Source: Niastella sp. OAS944
GTDB taxonomy: Bacteria > Bacteroidota > Bacteroidia > Chitinophagales > Chitinophagaceae
Length of the DNA: 64,000 bases
NCBI GenBank assembly: GCA_024809215.1
Contig: JANUBW010000003.1
Coordinates: 682,001-746,000, forward strand
Direction of reading: 5' to 3'
Numbering within the stretch: the first letter of the stretch is position 1; every line of letters begins with the position of its first letter. The notes beneath the pieces were generated by a model, which saw only the letters and a program-made list of their open reading frames with translations, was not told where the DNA came from and did no database searches. Both the position numbers and the translations under genes were made by a program. Of the stretch, positions 24,448 to 33,114 are shown piece after piece.

Positions 24448-24521
24448 AGAACAGGGTAGAGGCGATTCAAAGGGATAACCCTTTGCAATTCCTCTACCCT
24501 AAATAGTTGTACTTTTAATAT

Positions 24522-25505
24522 ATGAAACAAGTGGACAATACACCACATAGGATCAATTCAATTTCCGAATTGCATAAGCTGCTTGGTTTACCAAAACCAA
24601 CACATCCGCTTGTTAGCCTTATTCGCAATTGCGATGTGAAAATGGTAAAAGAAGAATTTCCGACCTCCCTGCTTCTTAATTTTTATAAGATATCTTACAT
24701 GGAACAGGTACCCGCGAAGGTAAAATATGGGCAGGGGTATTATGACTTCGACGAAGGCGGGATGGTATTTGTATCTCCCGATCAATTACTTAATGCACCC
24801 GATGATGCCGAGGAATATGAAGGAATGAATTTGTTTGTGCATCCTGATTTTTTACAAACCTATCCCTTAGCTGCGAACATTAAAAAGTATCACGTCTTCT
24901 CGTATGCAACTAACGAGGCGCTCCATCTTTCTGAGAAAGAAAAAGTAACTATTGAATCTGTATTCCGCATTATTGGAAGCGAGTTGGAAGAGAGGATTGA
25001 TGACAGCAGCCAGGATGTGATCATTTCCCAAATAGAACTATTGTTGAATTACAGCAATCGATATTATAAAAGGCAATTCAATACCCGTAAAGCGGTAAAC
25101 CACGATGTATTGACCCGCCTTGAAAAAATACTCGACGACTACTTTAACAGCGAAACAGCGCTTACAAACGGATTGCCCACGGTTCAGTTTTTAGCCGATG
25201 AATTACATCTTTCACCACATTATTTAAGTGATTTGCTACGTACGCTAACCGGCCAAAACGCACAGCAGCATATACACAACAAGGTTATTGAAAAGGCTAA
25301 AGCGGCGCTTTCAACCACCAATTTATCTATTGCAGAAATAGCGTATAACCTGGGCTTCGGGTATCCGCAAAGCTTTAATAAGTTTTTTAAAACAAAGGTT
25401 AAGTGTTCTCCGCTGGAGTTTAGGGAGTCATTTAAATGCCGGACAAGACTAGGATCAGGTCAAATTCTTGAGTACATAAATTTTTACATTGGACGTTTGT
25501 TGTAA
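24522..25505 (+). CDS. AraC family transcriptional regulator
   Basis: A 327-residue protein with a variable N-terminal domain of about 200 residues and a C-terminal double helix-turn-helix: VQFLADELHLSPHYLSDLL and LSIAEIAYNLGFGYPQSFNK. The second motif is the AraC hallmark. The last 25 residues extend past the usual domain end. The effector is unknown; genes of this type often neighbour the oxidoreductase or hydrolase they control. Confidence 0.92.
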   Translation: MKQVDNTPHRINSISELHKLLGLPKPTHPLVSLIRNCDVKMVKEEFPTSLLLNFYKISYMEQVPAKVKYGQGYYDFDEGGMVFVSPDQLLNAPDDAEEYEGMNLFVHPDFLQTYPLAANIKKYHVFSYATNEALHLSEKEKVTIESVFRIIGSELEERIDDSSQDVIISQIELLLNYSNRYYKRQFNTRKAVNHDVLTRLEKILDDYFNSETALTNGLPTVQFLADELHLSPHYLSDLLRTLTGQNAQQHIHNKVIEKAKAALSTTNLSIAEIAYNLGFGYPQSFNKFFKTKVKCSPLEFRESFKCRTRLGSGQILEYINFYIGRLL

Positions 25506-25539
25506 ATGTATCAAAAATTGAAGCGCTTCTTGGTTTTTA

Positions 25540-25960
25540 TGTGGCGTTAGTAACTATTTATGAGACCTCAGTTACTAATTATGCTGTGGCAGTAACTTAT
25601 TATGACTCATCCCGGGCTAAGTATGACACGTTGGTGGCTAATAACGAAACATAAATAGCTTTTTAAAGAACATCCCTGGGCAACTTTGGCTCGTAAGTCA
25701 ATTTTTATGGAATGTCCCTTCCTTTTTTGGGATCTAAGTTTTTAATATACAATCGATATTTAAGTACCGATGTCCCGTTTTTACCTACCAACGAGACAAA
25801 ACTAACTACTGATGATCCATACAAAGCAATTGGTGCGGCGATTTAAGTAAGGGATATATCATATAAACAGCCGGATGATCCAAAATAAGCGGTGAATGAC
25901 TCATAATAAGCACAGGAAATTGCATAAAAAGCCACCGATGGTAAATATAAAGTTTGGGAG
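25540..25960. repeat. Two inverted blocks of degenerate 21-nt repeats
   Basis: Between about 25545 and 25650, units resembling AGTAACTTATTATGACTC recur every 21-25 bases. Between about 25800 and 25950 the same unit type recurs on the opposite strand (GCTTATTATGAGTCATTCACC and relatives), with a period near 21. Translated on the minus strand this block gives heptads like VLIMSHS and PLILDHP, which explains an 84-codon open frame that I do not call a gene. Confidence 0.6.
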
Positions 25961-25994
25961 AAGGTTTTTTAAGACCTTTTACAATTGTATATAA

Positions 25995-26027
25995 ATAAAA
26001 AAGCCCCTGATATTTATCAGAGGCTTT
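25995..26027 (-). terminator. Terminator of the tRNA-Phe gene
   Basis: On the minus strand AAGCCTCTGATA pairs with TATCAGGGGCTT, followed by a T-run. It ends 4 bases from the tRNA 3' end. Confidence 0.85.
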
Positions 26028-26030
26028 TCG

Positions 26031-26103
26031 TGGTGTGGGGCGGGATCGAACCGCCGACACAAGGATTTTCAGTCCTTTGCTCTACCGACTGAGCTACCGC
26101 ACC
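26031..26103 (-). tRNA. tRNA-Phe (anticodon GAA)
   Basis: Standard 73-base cloverleaf: D arm GCTC-AGTCGGTA-GAGC, anticodon stem AAGGA/TCCTT with loop CTGAAAA, T arm GGCGG-TTCGATC-CCGCC, discriminator A73, no encoded CCA. The acceptor GGTGCGG/CCACACC has one C5-A68 mismatch. Confidence 0.95.
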
Positions 26104-26149
26104 TTTTTTTATTTTTCCCTTTTCATACCTGTTTGGCTAAATCGGGCTG

Positions 26150-26157
26150 CAAAAATA
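26150..26157 (-). promoter_or_regulatory. Promoter -7 box of tRNA-Phe
   Basis: TATTTTTG on the minus strand lies 47 bases before the tRNA 5' end. A clear -33 element is not seen. Confidence 0.45.
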
Positions 26158-26382
26158 GGAGATATTCCCAATAAAACACCAAAAAATGTAAAAAGATTTC
26201 GATTTTTTTTTCTGCAATTATTCCATAGCGCGATGCCAGATATCCATCGGCACGCCACAAGGATTTTAATTATTTTTCTGGCCAAAAAAAAGCATCCGTG
26301 GGCTACGGATGCTGTCGGCTTATTCATTATTCATGCCCTTATTGCAGTTTCTTAATCCTATTTTGTTCAAAAAATTTCTTTA

Positions 26383-26814
26383 TTAAATCACTTCCACTAA
26401 ATCCTTCTTCACCGGCGTACTATCGTTACCTAAATCCAATATCAGCTTCTTTACCTCTGGTTGAGTTGCATGCTCCTGTTCCGGCGCCTCACGCTTAATT
26501 GCTTCAGGATTATCCTTCTGCTGTGGAGCTGCTAAGTCTACTTCAATATCTGTTATTAATTCAGAACCAGCCGCTTTTTCAAAAAGAGGATCATATATCC
26601 AGTGGCTGTCATCTAAAGTTTTGGAGGTGGAAGTTTTATTTTCTGCACTGTCAATAGCCGGAGCGGCTTTGTTCATGTCAGAACCAAATGAGGAAACCGT
26701 ATTGTTCGCCTTGTTTAGAGATAAAAGATTGCTGACCTCACTCTTCTTTATCATTACCCCATACACACATGCCAGCATCAAGCACGAAATGCCCATGAGT
26801 ACAATGGTTTTCAT
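26383..26814 (-). CDS. Hypothetical exported protein, 143 aa
   Basis: The N-terminus MKTIVLMGISCLMLACVYGV is a signal sequence or single anchor; LMLAC could be a lipobox but is atypical at -3. The rest is charged, low in aromatic residues and probably disordered, with NSLNKANN-like Asn/Ser/Lys stretches and many Glu and Pro (PEAIKREAPEQEHATQPEVK). No family is recognised. It stands alone between tRNA-Phe and the RecQ gene. Confidence 0.55.
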   Translation of the reverse strand: MKTIVLMGISCLMLACVYGVMIKKSEVSNLLSLNKANNTVSSFGSDMNKAAPAIDSAENKTSTSKTLDDSHWIYDPLFEKAAGSELITDIEVDLAAPQQKDNPEAIKREAPEQEHATQPEVKKLILDLGNDSTPVKKDLVEVI

Positions 26815-26970
26815 TAGGATTAAATTTATCGTTTAGGAGGTAAATTAATCTCTACACTCATAAACGGGATTCTGGCATCTAAAGTATTAACAAGGAGCTA
26901 AATATGGTTTTTATTTCGATTAAAGCTCGTTATTGTTCGATGAATGATCCCTGCCATAAGGCAGGGTATA

Positions 26971-27000
26971 AATAAAACCCCGACGGTTACCGTCGGGGTC
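26971..27000 (-). terminator. Terminator of the RecQ gene
   Basis: ACCCCGACGGT and ACCGTCGGGGT form a perfect stem, followed on the minus strand by TTTTATTTAT. Confidence 0.85.
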
Positions 27001-27025
27001 AATATAATTCAATAAGCTTCGTCGA

Positions 27026-29332
27026 TTACATACCGTACTGGGCCAGAAACTTGATGCGCATGATCTTCAATTGCTCCCAGGTAAAGTTATCGTCTGCAAG
27101 TTCTTCCAATGCAACCTGCAATGATGAAGTTTCACAACCTTTGAAGTACTCAATAATATCCTCCTGCTCATTTTCATCAAGCATTTCGGCAATGGCGTAA
27201 TCAAGGTTCAGCTTTGTTCCGCTGGCTGCAATGGTTTCCATTTCTTCCAGCATTTCATCCATACGCCAGCCTTTGTTTTTGGCAATAACCTCGAGGGGGA
27301 TCTTTTTATCGGTCTGTTGAATAATGTATACTTTATTACCGCTTTTGTTAACCACACTTTTCATTACGAAATCATCGGGGCGCACAATATTATTCTCCTC
27401 AACATAGCGGGCTACCATTTCAATAAACGGTTTACCATAGCGAATGGCCTTGCCTTTACTTACGCCAGAGCATTTTTCAAGCTCTTCCAATGTAGTGGGG
27501 TATAAAGTGGCCATATCCTGCAGCGAAGTTTCAAGGAAGATCACAAACGGTGGCAGTGATTTTCTTTTGGCTTCTTTCTGACGCAGTTCTTTCAGCATTT
27601 CAAACAGCTTTTCATCAGCTGCTGCACCTGTGGCTGCTTCTGAACCTTCATCGTCATCGGCATTGGCCTCTTCATATAAATTGTTCAGAACGATCTTGAA
27701 CGATTTTGGCTTTTTGCTGAAAGCTTCTCCATTCTTGGTGATCTTTAATACACCATAATCTTCAATATCCTTACTCAACAATCCTTCCAGCAACATTTGC
27801 CTTATCAGTGAGTTCCAGTAATGGTCGGGTTGATCGTTACCAATACCAAATTCGGCAAGGCCTTCATGGCGGTACATGGTAATATTAGGCGTTAACCTTC
27901 CAATGATGATGTTCACCGTATAGTCAGATGCAAAACGTTCGTCGAGCGCTTTGATCACCTTCAATACTTTCACCACATTGTCTTTTGCTTCAACCTGTTC
28001 TTTCGGATGTAAACAGTTATCACACTGTCCGCAATTCTGGTCGGTATACTCTTCACCAAAATAGCTCATCAGTATTTTACGACGGCATACGCCACTTTCG
28101 GCATACGCTACCGTTTCACTAATGAGTTGTGCACCCACTTCGCGTTCGCTCAGTGGTTTATCGCGCATCAGGTGTTCGAGTTTTGAAACGTCTTTATGTG
28201 AATAGTAAAGAATACATTTTCCTTCCAGTCCATCACGGCCGGCGCGACCGGTTTCCTGGTAATAGTTCTCAATACTTTTTGGAATGTTGAAGTGGATAAC
28301 AAAACGGATATCCGGTTTGTCGATACCCATTCCAAATGCAATGGTGGCAACAATAACCTGAACGTCTTCATTCAGAAACAGGTCCTGCCGTTCAGCACGT
28401 AATTTACTGTCGAGACCCGCGTGATAAGCAACGGCTTTTATGCCATTGGCCATCAGCATGTCGGCCAGTTCTTCAGTGGTCTTACGATTTAATGTATAAA
28501 TGATACCGCTTTTGCCTTTCATTTGAACAATGAAACGCACAATGTTCTTGGCGGTTTGATCTTTCTTGATCTTAGGCTGTATTTCGTAATACAGGTTGGG
28601 GCGGTTAAAAGAAGATATAAAGATCTCTGGTTCTTTTAAGGCCAGGTTCTTGATAATATCACTTTGAACTTTTGGCGTTGCGGTGGCTGTTAACGCAATT
28701 ACCGGTATGTCAGGATTAATTTGCGTCATCATCTCACGCAACCTTCTGTATTCAGGACGGAAATCGTGTCCCCATTCTGAAATACAGTGCGCTTCGTCAA
28801 CTGCAAAAAAGGAAAGTTTCAGATCTGAAAAGAACTCCAGATTTTCCTGTTTGGTCAATGTTTCGGGCGCAACGTATAGCATTTTTGTGCGACCGCTTAA
28901 CAGGTCATCATGCACTTCGCGAATTTCCTTTTTTGTTAACGTAGAGTTAAGAAAATGCGCTACATCATCTTTACTGCTGTAACTGCGCACCAGGTCAACC
29001 TGGTTTTTCATTAACGCAATGAGCGGACTTATAATAATAGCCACACCTTCACTCATGATGGCGGGCAACTGATAACACAAGCTTTTTCCACCGCCTGTAG
29101 GTTTAATTACAAACGTATCTTTTCCCGACAATAAACTTTTGATGATGGCTTCCTGGTTGCCTTTGAAATGATCGAATCCAAATTGCTCCTGGAGAGCTTG
29201 ATGTAAAGAAGCGCTTGTAATGGTAGAAGTAGTAGAAGAAGAATTTGATATTTTTTTCTTTGCTACTGTTGTGTCTTTGTCTTTCTGAACTTTTGCCGTT
29301 TTAGACGGTGATTTTTTTGATGTGGTTGACAT
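27026..29332 (-). CDS. recQ: RecQ family ATP-dependent DNA helicase
   Basis: A 768-residue 3'-5' helicase. A basic, Ser/Thr/Lys-rich N-terminal extension of about 40 residues precedes the core. The core has KPTGGGKSLCYQLPA (Walker A), DEAHCISEWGHDFRPEYR (Walker B and aromatic loop), ALTATATP, and motif VI in QETGRAGRDG. The RQC zinc site follows (CRRKILMSYFGEE, then CGQCDNC), then an HRDC-like domain and a C-terminal helical tail. It unwinds branched DNA during repair and recombination. It is transcribed alone. Confidence 0.95.
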   Translation of the reverse strand: MSTTSKKSPSKTAKVQKDKDTTVAKKKISNSSSTTSTITSASLHQALQEQFGFDHFKGNQEAIIKSLLSGKDTFVIKPTGGGKSLCYQLPAIMSEGVAIIISPLIALMKNQVDLVRSYSSKDDVAHFLNSTLTKKEIREVHDDLLSGRTKMLYVAPETLTKQENLEFFSDLKLSFFAVDEAHCISEWGHDFRPEYRRLREMMTQINPDIPVIALTATATPKVQSDIIKNLALKEPEIFISSFNRPNLYYEIQPKIKKDQTAKNIVRFIVQMKGKSGIIYTLNRKTTEELADMLMANGIKAVAYHAGLDSKLRAERQDLFLNEDVQVIVATIAFGMGIDKPDIRFVIHFNIPKSIENYYQETGRAGRDGLEGKCILYYSHKDVSKLEHLMRDKPLSEREVGAQLISETVAYAESGVCRRKILMSYFGEEYTDQNCGQCDNCLHPKEQVEAKDNVVKVLKVIKALDERFASDYTVNIIIGRLTPNITMYRHEGLAEFGIGNDQPDHYWNSLIRQMLLEGLLSKDIEDYGVLKITKNGEAFSKKPKSFKIVLNNLYEEANADDDEGSEAATGAAADEKLFEMLKELRQKEAKRKSLPPFVIFLETSLQDMATLYPTTLEELEKCSGVSKGKAIRYGKPFIEMVARYVEENNIVRPDDFVMKSVVNKSGNKVYIIQQTDKKIPLEVIAKNKGWRMDEMLEEMETIAASGTKLNLDYAIAEMLDENEQEDIIEYFKGCETSSLQVALEELADDNFTWEQLKIMRIKFLAQYGM

Positions 29333-29818
29333 TGCTCAAAGTGTTTCCTTCGCACAGATTGTTTCAGAAAATATAATTACCAAGCCTGATTGACGGTTTT
29401 TATTAACGTCAATAAATGGTACTTGTTGCCCTTTAGCAAATCGTCAGGTGAATGGGTTTTAAATCAGGCCCTTTAGGATAAGAATGTAATAGGCAAAACA
29501 TGTAAAGGGATGCGAATTTAATTCATTTTTGTTGTTATGCCAATCTTTTAATTGTCAAATCCTCATATTTAAAAAGCTACTTAAGTGACATTCAGTCATG
29601 TAATAGCAATTCGTTGTATGATAACTAAGATACTATAGCAGATTTAAGAATAAACTGCTTAACTTAACAAAAGCCGAACACCGTTGTTGGTATAAGCGTT
29701 TGATAAATAATGCATCGCAGGGCTGTGGATAACATGAACAGCAAAATGAACAGGATACCCGCAATAATTAAGTAAAGCTTTGTGCAATTAACATTTTCAA
29801 GTAGGTTTGCGCCTTAAT
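29333..29818. other. Divergent intergenic region between recQ and kdsD
   Basis: About 485 bases without an ORF of note. A consensus promoter for kdsD lies at its right end; the rest presumably includes the recQ promoter. I see no repeat or stable hairpin. Confidence 0.5.
29779..29809 (+). promoter_or_regulatory. Promoter of kdsD
   Basis: TTTG (29779-29782), 19 bases, TAGGTTTG (29802-29809). The predicted transcription start near 29814 leaves only about 5 bases before the ATG at 29819. Confidence 0.7.
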
Positions 29819-30796
29819 ATGTCAACCGTGTCTGCCATTGATATTAAGTCTGTTGCGCTTCGAACCATTGGGTTGGAAGCAGAAGCCATAGCGTCTTTAC
29901 AAACTATGGTGAACGATGATTTTGAAAAAGCTGTAAATGCCATTTACAACATGAAGGGCAGGCTGGTTATCAGTGGCATTGGCAAAAGCGCATTGATAGC
30001 CCAGAAATTGGTTGCCACCTTAAACTCAACAGGAACACCTGCCGTTTTTTTGCATGCGGCAGATGCTATTCACGGCGACCTGGGAATGGTACAGCAGGAT
30101 GACGTAGTAATGATCATTAGCAAAAGTGGCGAAAGCCCCGAAATAAAAGTATTGGTACCACTGGTCAGAAATTTCGGCAATATCATGATCGGTATGGTGG
30201 GTAACATCGGTTCGTTTTTAGCCCGCCAGTCGAATATTGTTCTGAACACCACCGTATCGCAGGAAGCCTGCCCAAACAACCTGGCGCCCACATCGAGCAC
30301 AACAGCCCAACTGGTTATGGGCGATGCTATTGCAGTAACCCTTATGGAGTTAAGAGGTTTTACTTCAGAAGATTTTGCCCGGTTCCATCCTGGCGGTACT
30401 CTCGGAAAAAAATTATACCTGCGCGTATCCGACCTCTATGTAAACAACGAAAAACCAAAGGTTAGTGCTGCTGCTTCACTAAAAGAAGTGATTGTAGAAA
30501 TATCAAAGAAACGGCTGGGAACAACAGCTGTTACCGACGATAACAATCGCTTGTTGGGCATCATTACCGATGGCGATCTGCGACGAATGCTCGAAAAGAA
30601 TATTCCCTTAGACAGCGTGACGGCCAAAGAGATCATGACGCTTAACCCAAAAACGATCACCGCCGATGCATTGGCTGTTGAAGCGCTTGATCGTTTAAGA
30701 AAGTTCGATATCAATCAGTTGGTAGTTGTATCGGCTGAAATGGAATACCATGGTTTTGTTCACCTGCACGATCTTATAAGGGAAGGGCTCATTTGA
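29819..30796 (+). CDS. kdsD: Arabinose-5-phosphate isomerase (KdsD/GutQ)
   Basis: A 325-residue enzyme; ATG 29819 is used, since the frame's upstream MRLN lies in the promoter. The SIS domain (about residues 30-175) shows SGIGKSALIAQKLVATLNST and ISKSGESPEIK; EACPNNLAPTSSTTAQLVMG contains the family's conserved patch. Two CBS domains follow, including TDDNNRLLGIITDGDLRRML. It interconverts ribulose-5-phosphate and arabinose-5-phosphate, the first step to Kdo of lipopolysaccharide. The next gene, for GDP-mannose synthesis, begins 135 bases downstream. Confidence 0.95.
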   Translation: MSTVSAIDIKSVALRTIGLEAEAIASLQTMVNDDFEKAVNAIYNMKGRLVISGIGKSALIAQKLVATLNSTGTPAVFLHAADAIHGDLGMVQQDDVVMIISKSGESPEIKVLVPLVRNFGNIMIGMVGNIGSFLARQSNIVLNTTVSQEACPNNLAPTSSTTAQLVMGDAIAVTLMELRGFTSEDFARFHPGGTLGKKLYLRVSDLYVNNEKPKVSAAASLKEVIVEISKKRLGTTAVTDDNNRLLGIITDGDLRRMLEKNIPLDSVTAKEIMTLNPKTITADALAVEALDRLRKFDINQLVVVSAEMEYHGFVHLHDLIREGLI

Positions 30797-30931
30797 GTTA
30801 TTTTTAATGATCAGCAAGTTTGTAACTTTATCAACTAATAATGTTGACAATTTTTCGTTTGTAGCAGAATTGTTTTTACACCAGTTAACATATCAACATT
30901 TCAGGCTTAGCTGAAGGACAACTTTACAAAA

Positions 30932-32011
30932 ATGAACAAACATCACTACGTAGCAATAATGGCGGGGGGAATAGGAAGCCGTTTTTGGCCTATGAGCCGT
31001 ACCAATTACCCCAAACAGTTCCTCGATATATTGAATACTGGAAAAACACTCATACAGGCCACGTATGACCGATTTGCTTCTTTTATACCGGCTGAAAATA
31101 TTTTTGTAGTTACCTCAAGTGAATATATAAATATTGTAAAGAAGCAATTACCACAATTGCCTCTGCAGAATATCCTGGGCGAGCCTTCACGCAAAAATAC
31201 CGCACCTTGTATAGCCTATATTTCCTATAAACTGAGCCAGCTCGATCCCGAGGCTTCGCTTATAGTAGCTCCTTCAGATCATCTGATACTGGACCCAATT
31301 GCATTTAATAAAGTTTGTTTCGAAGCGCTTGGTTTTGTTAGTGAACATAATGCATTGGTAACGCTGGGTATTCAACCCACTTATCCACATACCGGTTATG
31401 GGTATATACAATTTGAACAATATACGGTAAGCGACAATGTGTATAAAGTAAAGTTGTTTACAGAAAAACCCGAACTGGATATTGCAAAGAGCTTTTTGGC
31501 CAGCGGGGACTTCTTATGGAACGCCGGCATTTTCGTTTGGCAGGTAAAAAACATCATACCCGCTTTTGCGAAACACCTGCCCGAAATGTTCGATGTATTT
31601 GAAGCTGAAAAAACACATTTCAATACCACACAGGAAAATCCTGCATTGCAACGCATTTATCCGCTTTGTACCAATATCTCAATCGACTTTGGTATAATGG
31701 AAAAGGCCGATAACGTATATGTAATTCCTTCTTCCTTCGGCTGGAGCGATTTGGGTAGCTGGAACAGCGCCTGGGATAACTTCGCAAAAGACAAAGAGGA
31801 GAATGCCATTAAAGGTAATGTTATGGTATTCGATACACAGCGTAGCATCGTTCATACACCCGAAAGCAAATTAGTGGTAATACAGGGTTTGGAAGACTAC
31901 ATAGTAGTTGATACCAACGACGTGTTACTTATCTGCAAAAGAGAAAAAGAACAGGAGATCAAAGATTATGTTGCAGAAGTAAAAAGGAACAAGGGAGATA
32001 AGTATCTTTAA
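30932..32011 (+). CDS. manC: Mannose-1-phosphate guanylyltransferase
   Basis: A 359-residue nucleotidyltransferase with IMAGGIGSRFWPMSRTNYPK (GTP-binding loop) and KQFLDIL, then PSDHLILD, FTEKPELDIAKSFL and WNAGIFVW, all typical of ManC/RfbM-type GMP domains. It lacks the C-terminal phosphomannose isomerase domain of the long form. It makes GDP-mannose for surface polysaccharides and glycans. The exonuclease gene starts 2 bases after its stop, so both share a transcript. Confidence 0.92.
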   Translation: MNKHHYVAIMAGGIGSRFWPMSRTNYPKQFLDILNTGKTLIQATYDRFASFIPAENIFVVTSSEYINIVKKQLPQLPLQNILGEPSRKNTAPCIAYISYKLSQLDPEASLIVAPSDHLILDPIAFNKVCFEALGFVSEHNALVTLGIQPTYPHTGYGYIQFEQYTVSDNVYKVKLFTEKPELDIAKSFLASGDFLWNAGIFVWQVKNIIPAFAKHLPEMFDVFEAEKTHFNTTQENPALQRIYPLCTNISIDFGIMEKADNVYVIPSSFGWSDLGSWNSAWDNFAKDKEENAIKGNVMVFDTQRSIVHTPESKLVVIQGLEDYIVVDTNDVLLICKREKEQEIKDYVAEVKRNKGDKYL

Positions 32012-32013
32012 GA

Positions 32014-32730
32014 ATGGTTACACTCAACAACATTCTTTTTCTCGACATAGAAACAGTTCCGCAGTACGATTGCTACGATAAATTACCTCCCGAATGGAAA
32101 GCCCTTTGGGATGTTAAAGCTGCCTATTTAATTCGCAATAAGGAAGAAGAAACTGTAGAAACCATCTATAACCGGGCCGGTATATATTCCGAATTCGGTA
32201 AAATTGTATGCATCAGTTGTGGAATTATACAAGGATATAATCCTACAAAAAAGCTGATCATAAAAAGTTTTTATGGCGAAGATGAAAAGGAATTGTTGTT
32301 ACAGTTTTGCGATATGCTGAAACGTTGGGCTACCGACGCCAATAAATGCCTGTGCGCACACAACGGAAAAGAATTTGATTTTCCATTCCTGTGCCGCCGC
32401 ATGATCATTCATAATATTCCCCTGCCTGCCATACTCAACACCCGCGGCAAAAAGCCCTGGGAAATAAGTCACCTCGATACCATGGACCTTTGGCGTTTTG
32501 GTGATTTTAAAACATTCACCTCACTTAACCTGCTGGCCTGTACGCTGGGCATTCCTACCCCCAAAGATGATATCGACGGCAGCATGGTTTGGGAAGTGTA
32601 CTGGAAAGATAAAGACCTGGAACGCATTGCTACCTATTGCCAGAAAGATGTGATAACTGCTGTACAGGTATACCTGCGTATGACGGGGGAAGAAAAAATA
32701 GATGCCGACAGTATAGAAATTAAATCGTAA
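32014..32730 (+). CDS. DEDDy-type 3'-5' exonuclease (DnaQ/PolB-like)
   Basis: A 238-residue single-domain exonuclease. ILFLDIETVPQYDC gives the DxE of motif I, CAHNGKEFDFPFLCRR the Asp of motif II, and IATYCQKDVITA the YxxxD of motif III. This is the stand-alone PolB-like exonuclease family found across Bacteroidota. It probably trims single-stranded DNA or RNA ends; the exact substrate is unknown. It is coupled to manC by a 2-base gap. Confidence 0.9.
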   Translation: MVTLNNILFLDIETVPQYDCYDKLPPEWKALWDVKAAYLIRNKEEETVETIYNRAGIYSEFGKIVCISCGIIQGYNPTKKLIIKSFYGEDEKELLLQFCDMLKRWATDANKCLCAHNGKEFDFPFLCRRMIIHNIPLPAILNTRGKKPWEISHLDTMDLWRFGDFKTFTSLNLLACTLGIPTPKDDIDGSMVWEVYWKDKDLERIATYCQKDVITAVQVYLRMTGEEKIDADSIEIKS

Positions 32731-32741
32731 AACAGAGGTGT

Positions 32742-33104
32742 ATGGATATAGAATCTCTTCGCGATTATTGCCTTTCAAAACCAGCTGTGGAAGAAACGCT
32801 ACCCTTTGGCCCCGATACGCTGGTTTATAAAGTAGGCGGAAAGATCTTCCTGCTTTGTGGCATGAACTCAGAACCATTGCAGTTTAATGTAAAGTGTGAT
32901 CCCGAAAAAGCCATTGAGCTGCGCGAACGCTACGATTGCGTTCAGCCGGGTTACCATATGAATAAGAAGCACTGGAATACCATTGTGGTTGATGGAGCCG
33001 CCTCCAACACCCTGCTGAAAGAATGGATCGATGACTCTTATGAGCTAATTGTAAAAAGCCTGCCGGCAAAAGCACGAGAGCAGCTTAAGGGTAATAAAAA
33101 ATAA
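32742..33104 (+). CDS. MmcQ/YjbR family protein
   Basis: A 120-residue protein beginning MDIESLRDYCLSKPAVEETL, with LPFGPDTLVYKVGGKIFLLC, VKCDPEKAIELRERY and PGYHMNKKHWNTIVVDG. These are the signatures of the YjbR/CyaY-like fold, described as DNA-binding. It begins 11 bases after the exonuclease gene and 10 bases before the aminotransferase gene, so it is part of the same operon. Confidence 0.93.
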   Translation: MDIESLRDYCLSKPAVEETLPFGPDTLVYKVGGKIFLLCGMNSEPLQFNVKCDPEKAIELRERYDCVQPGYHMNKKHWNTIVVDGAASNTLLKEWIDDSYELIVKSLPAKAREQLKGNKK

Positions 33105-33114
33105 ACTTATCACA

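Noticed and set aside
25806-26060. 84-codon minus-strand frame
   Set aside because: It consists of the 21-nt repeat translated as heptads and runs into tRNA-Phe and its terminator.
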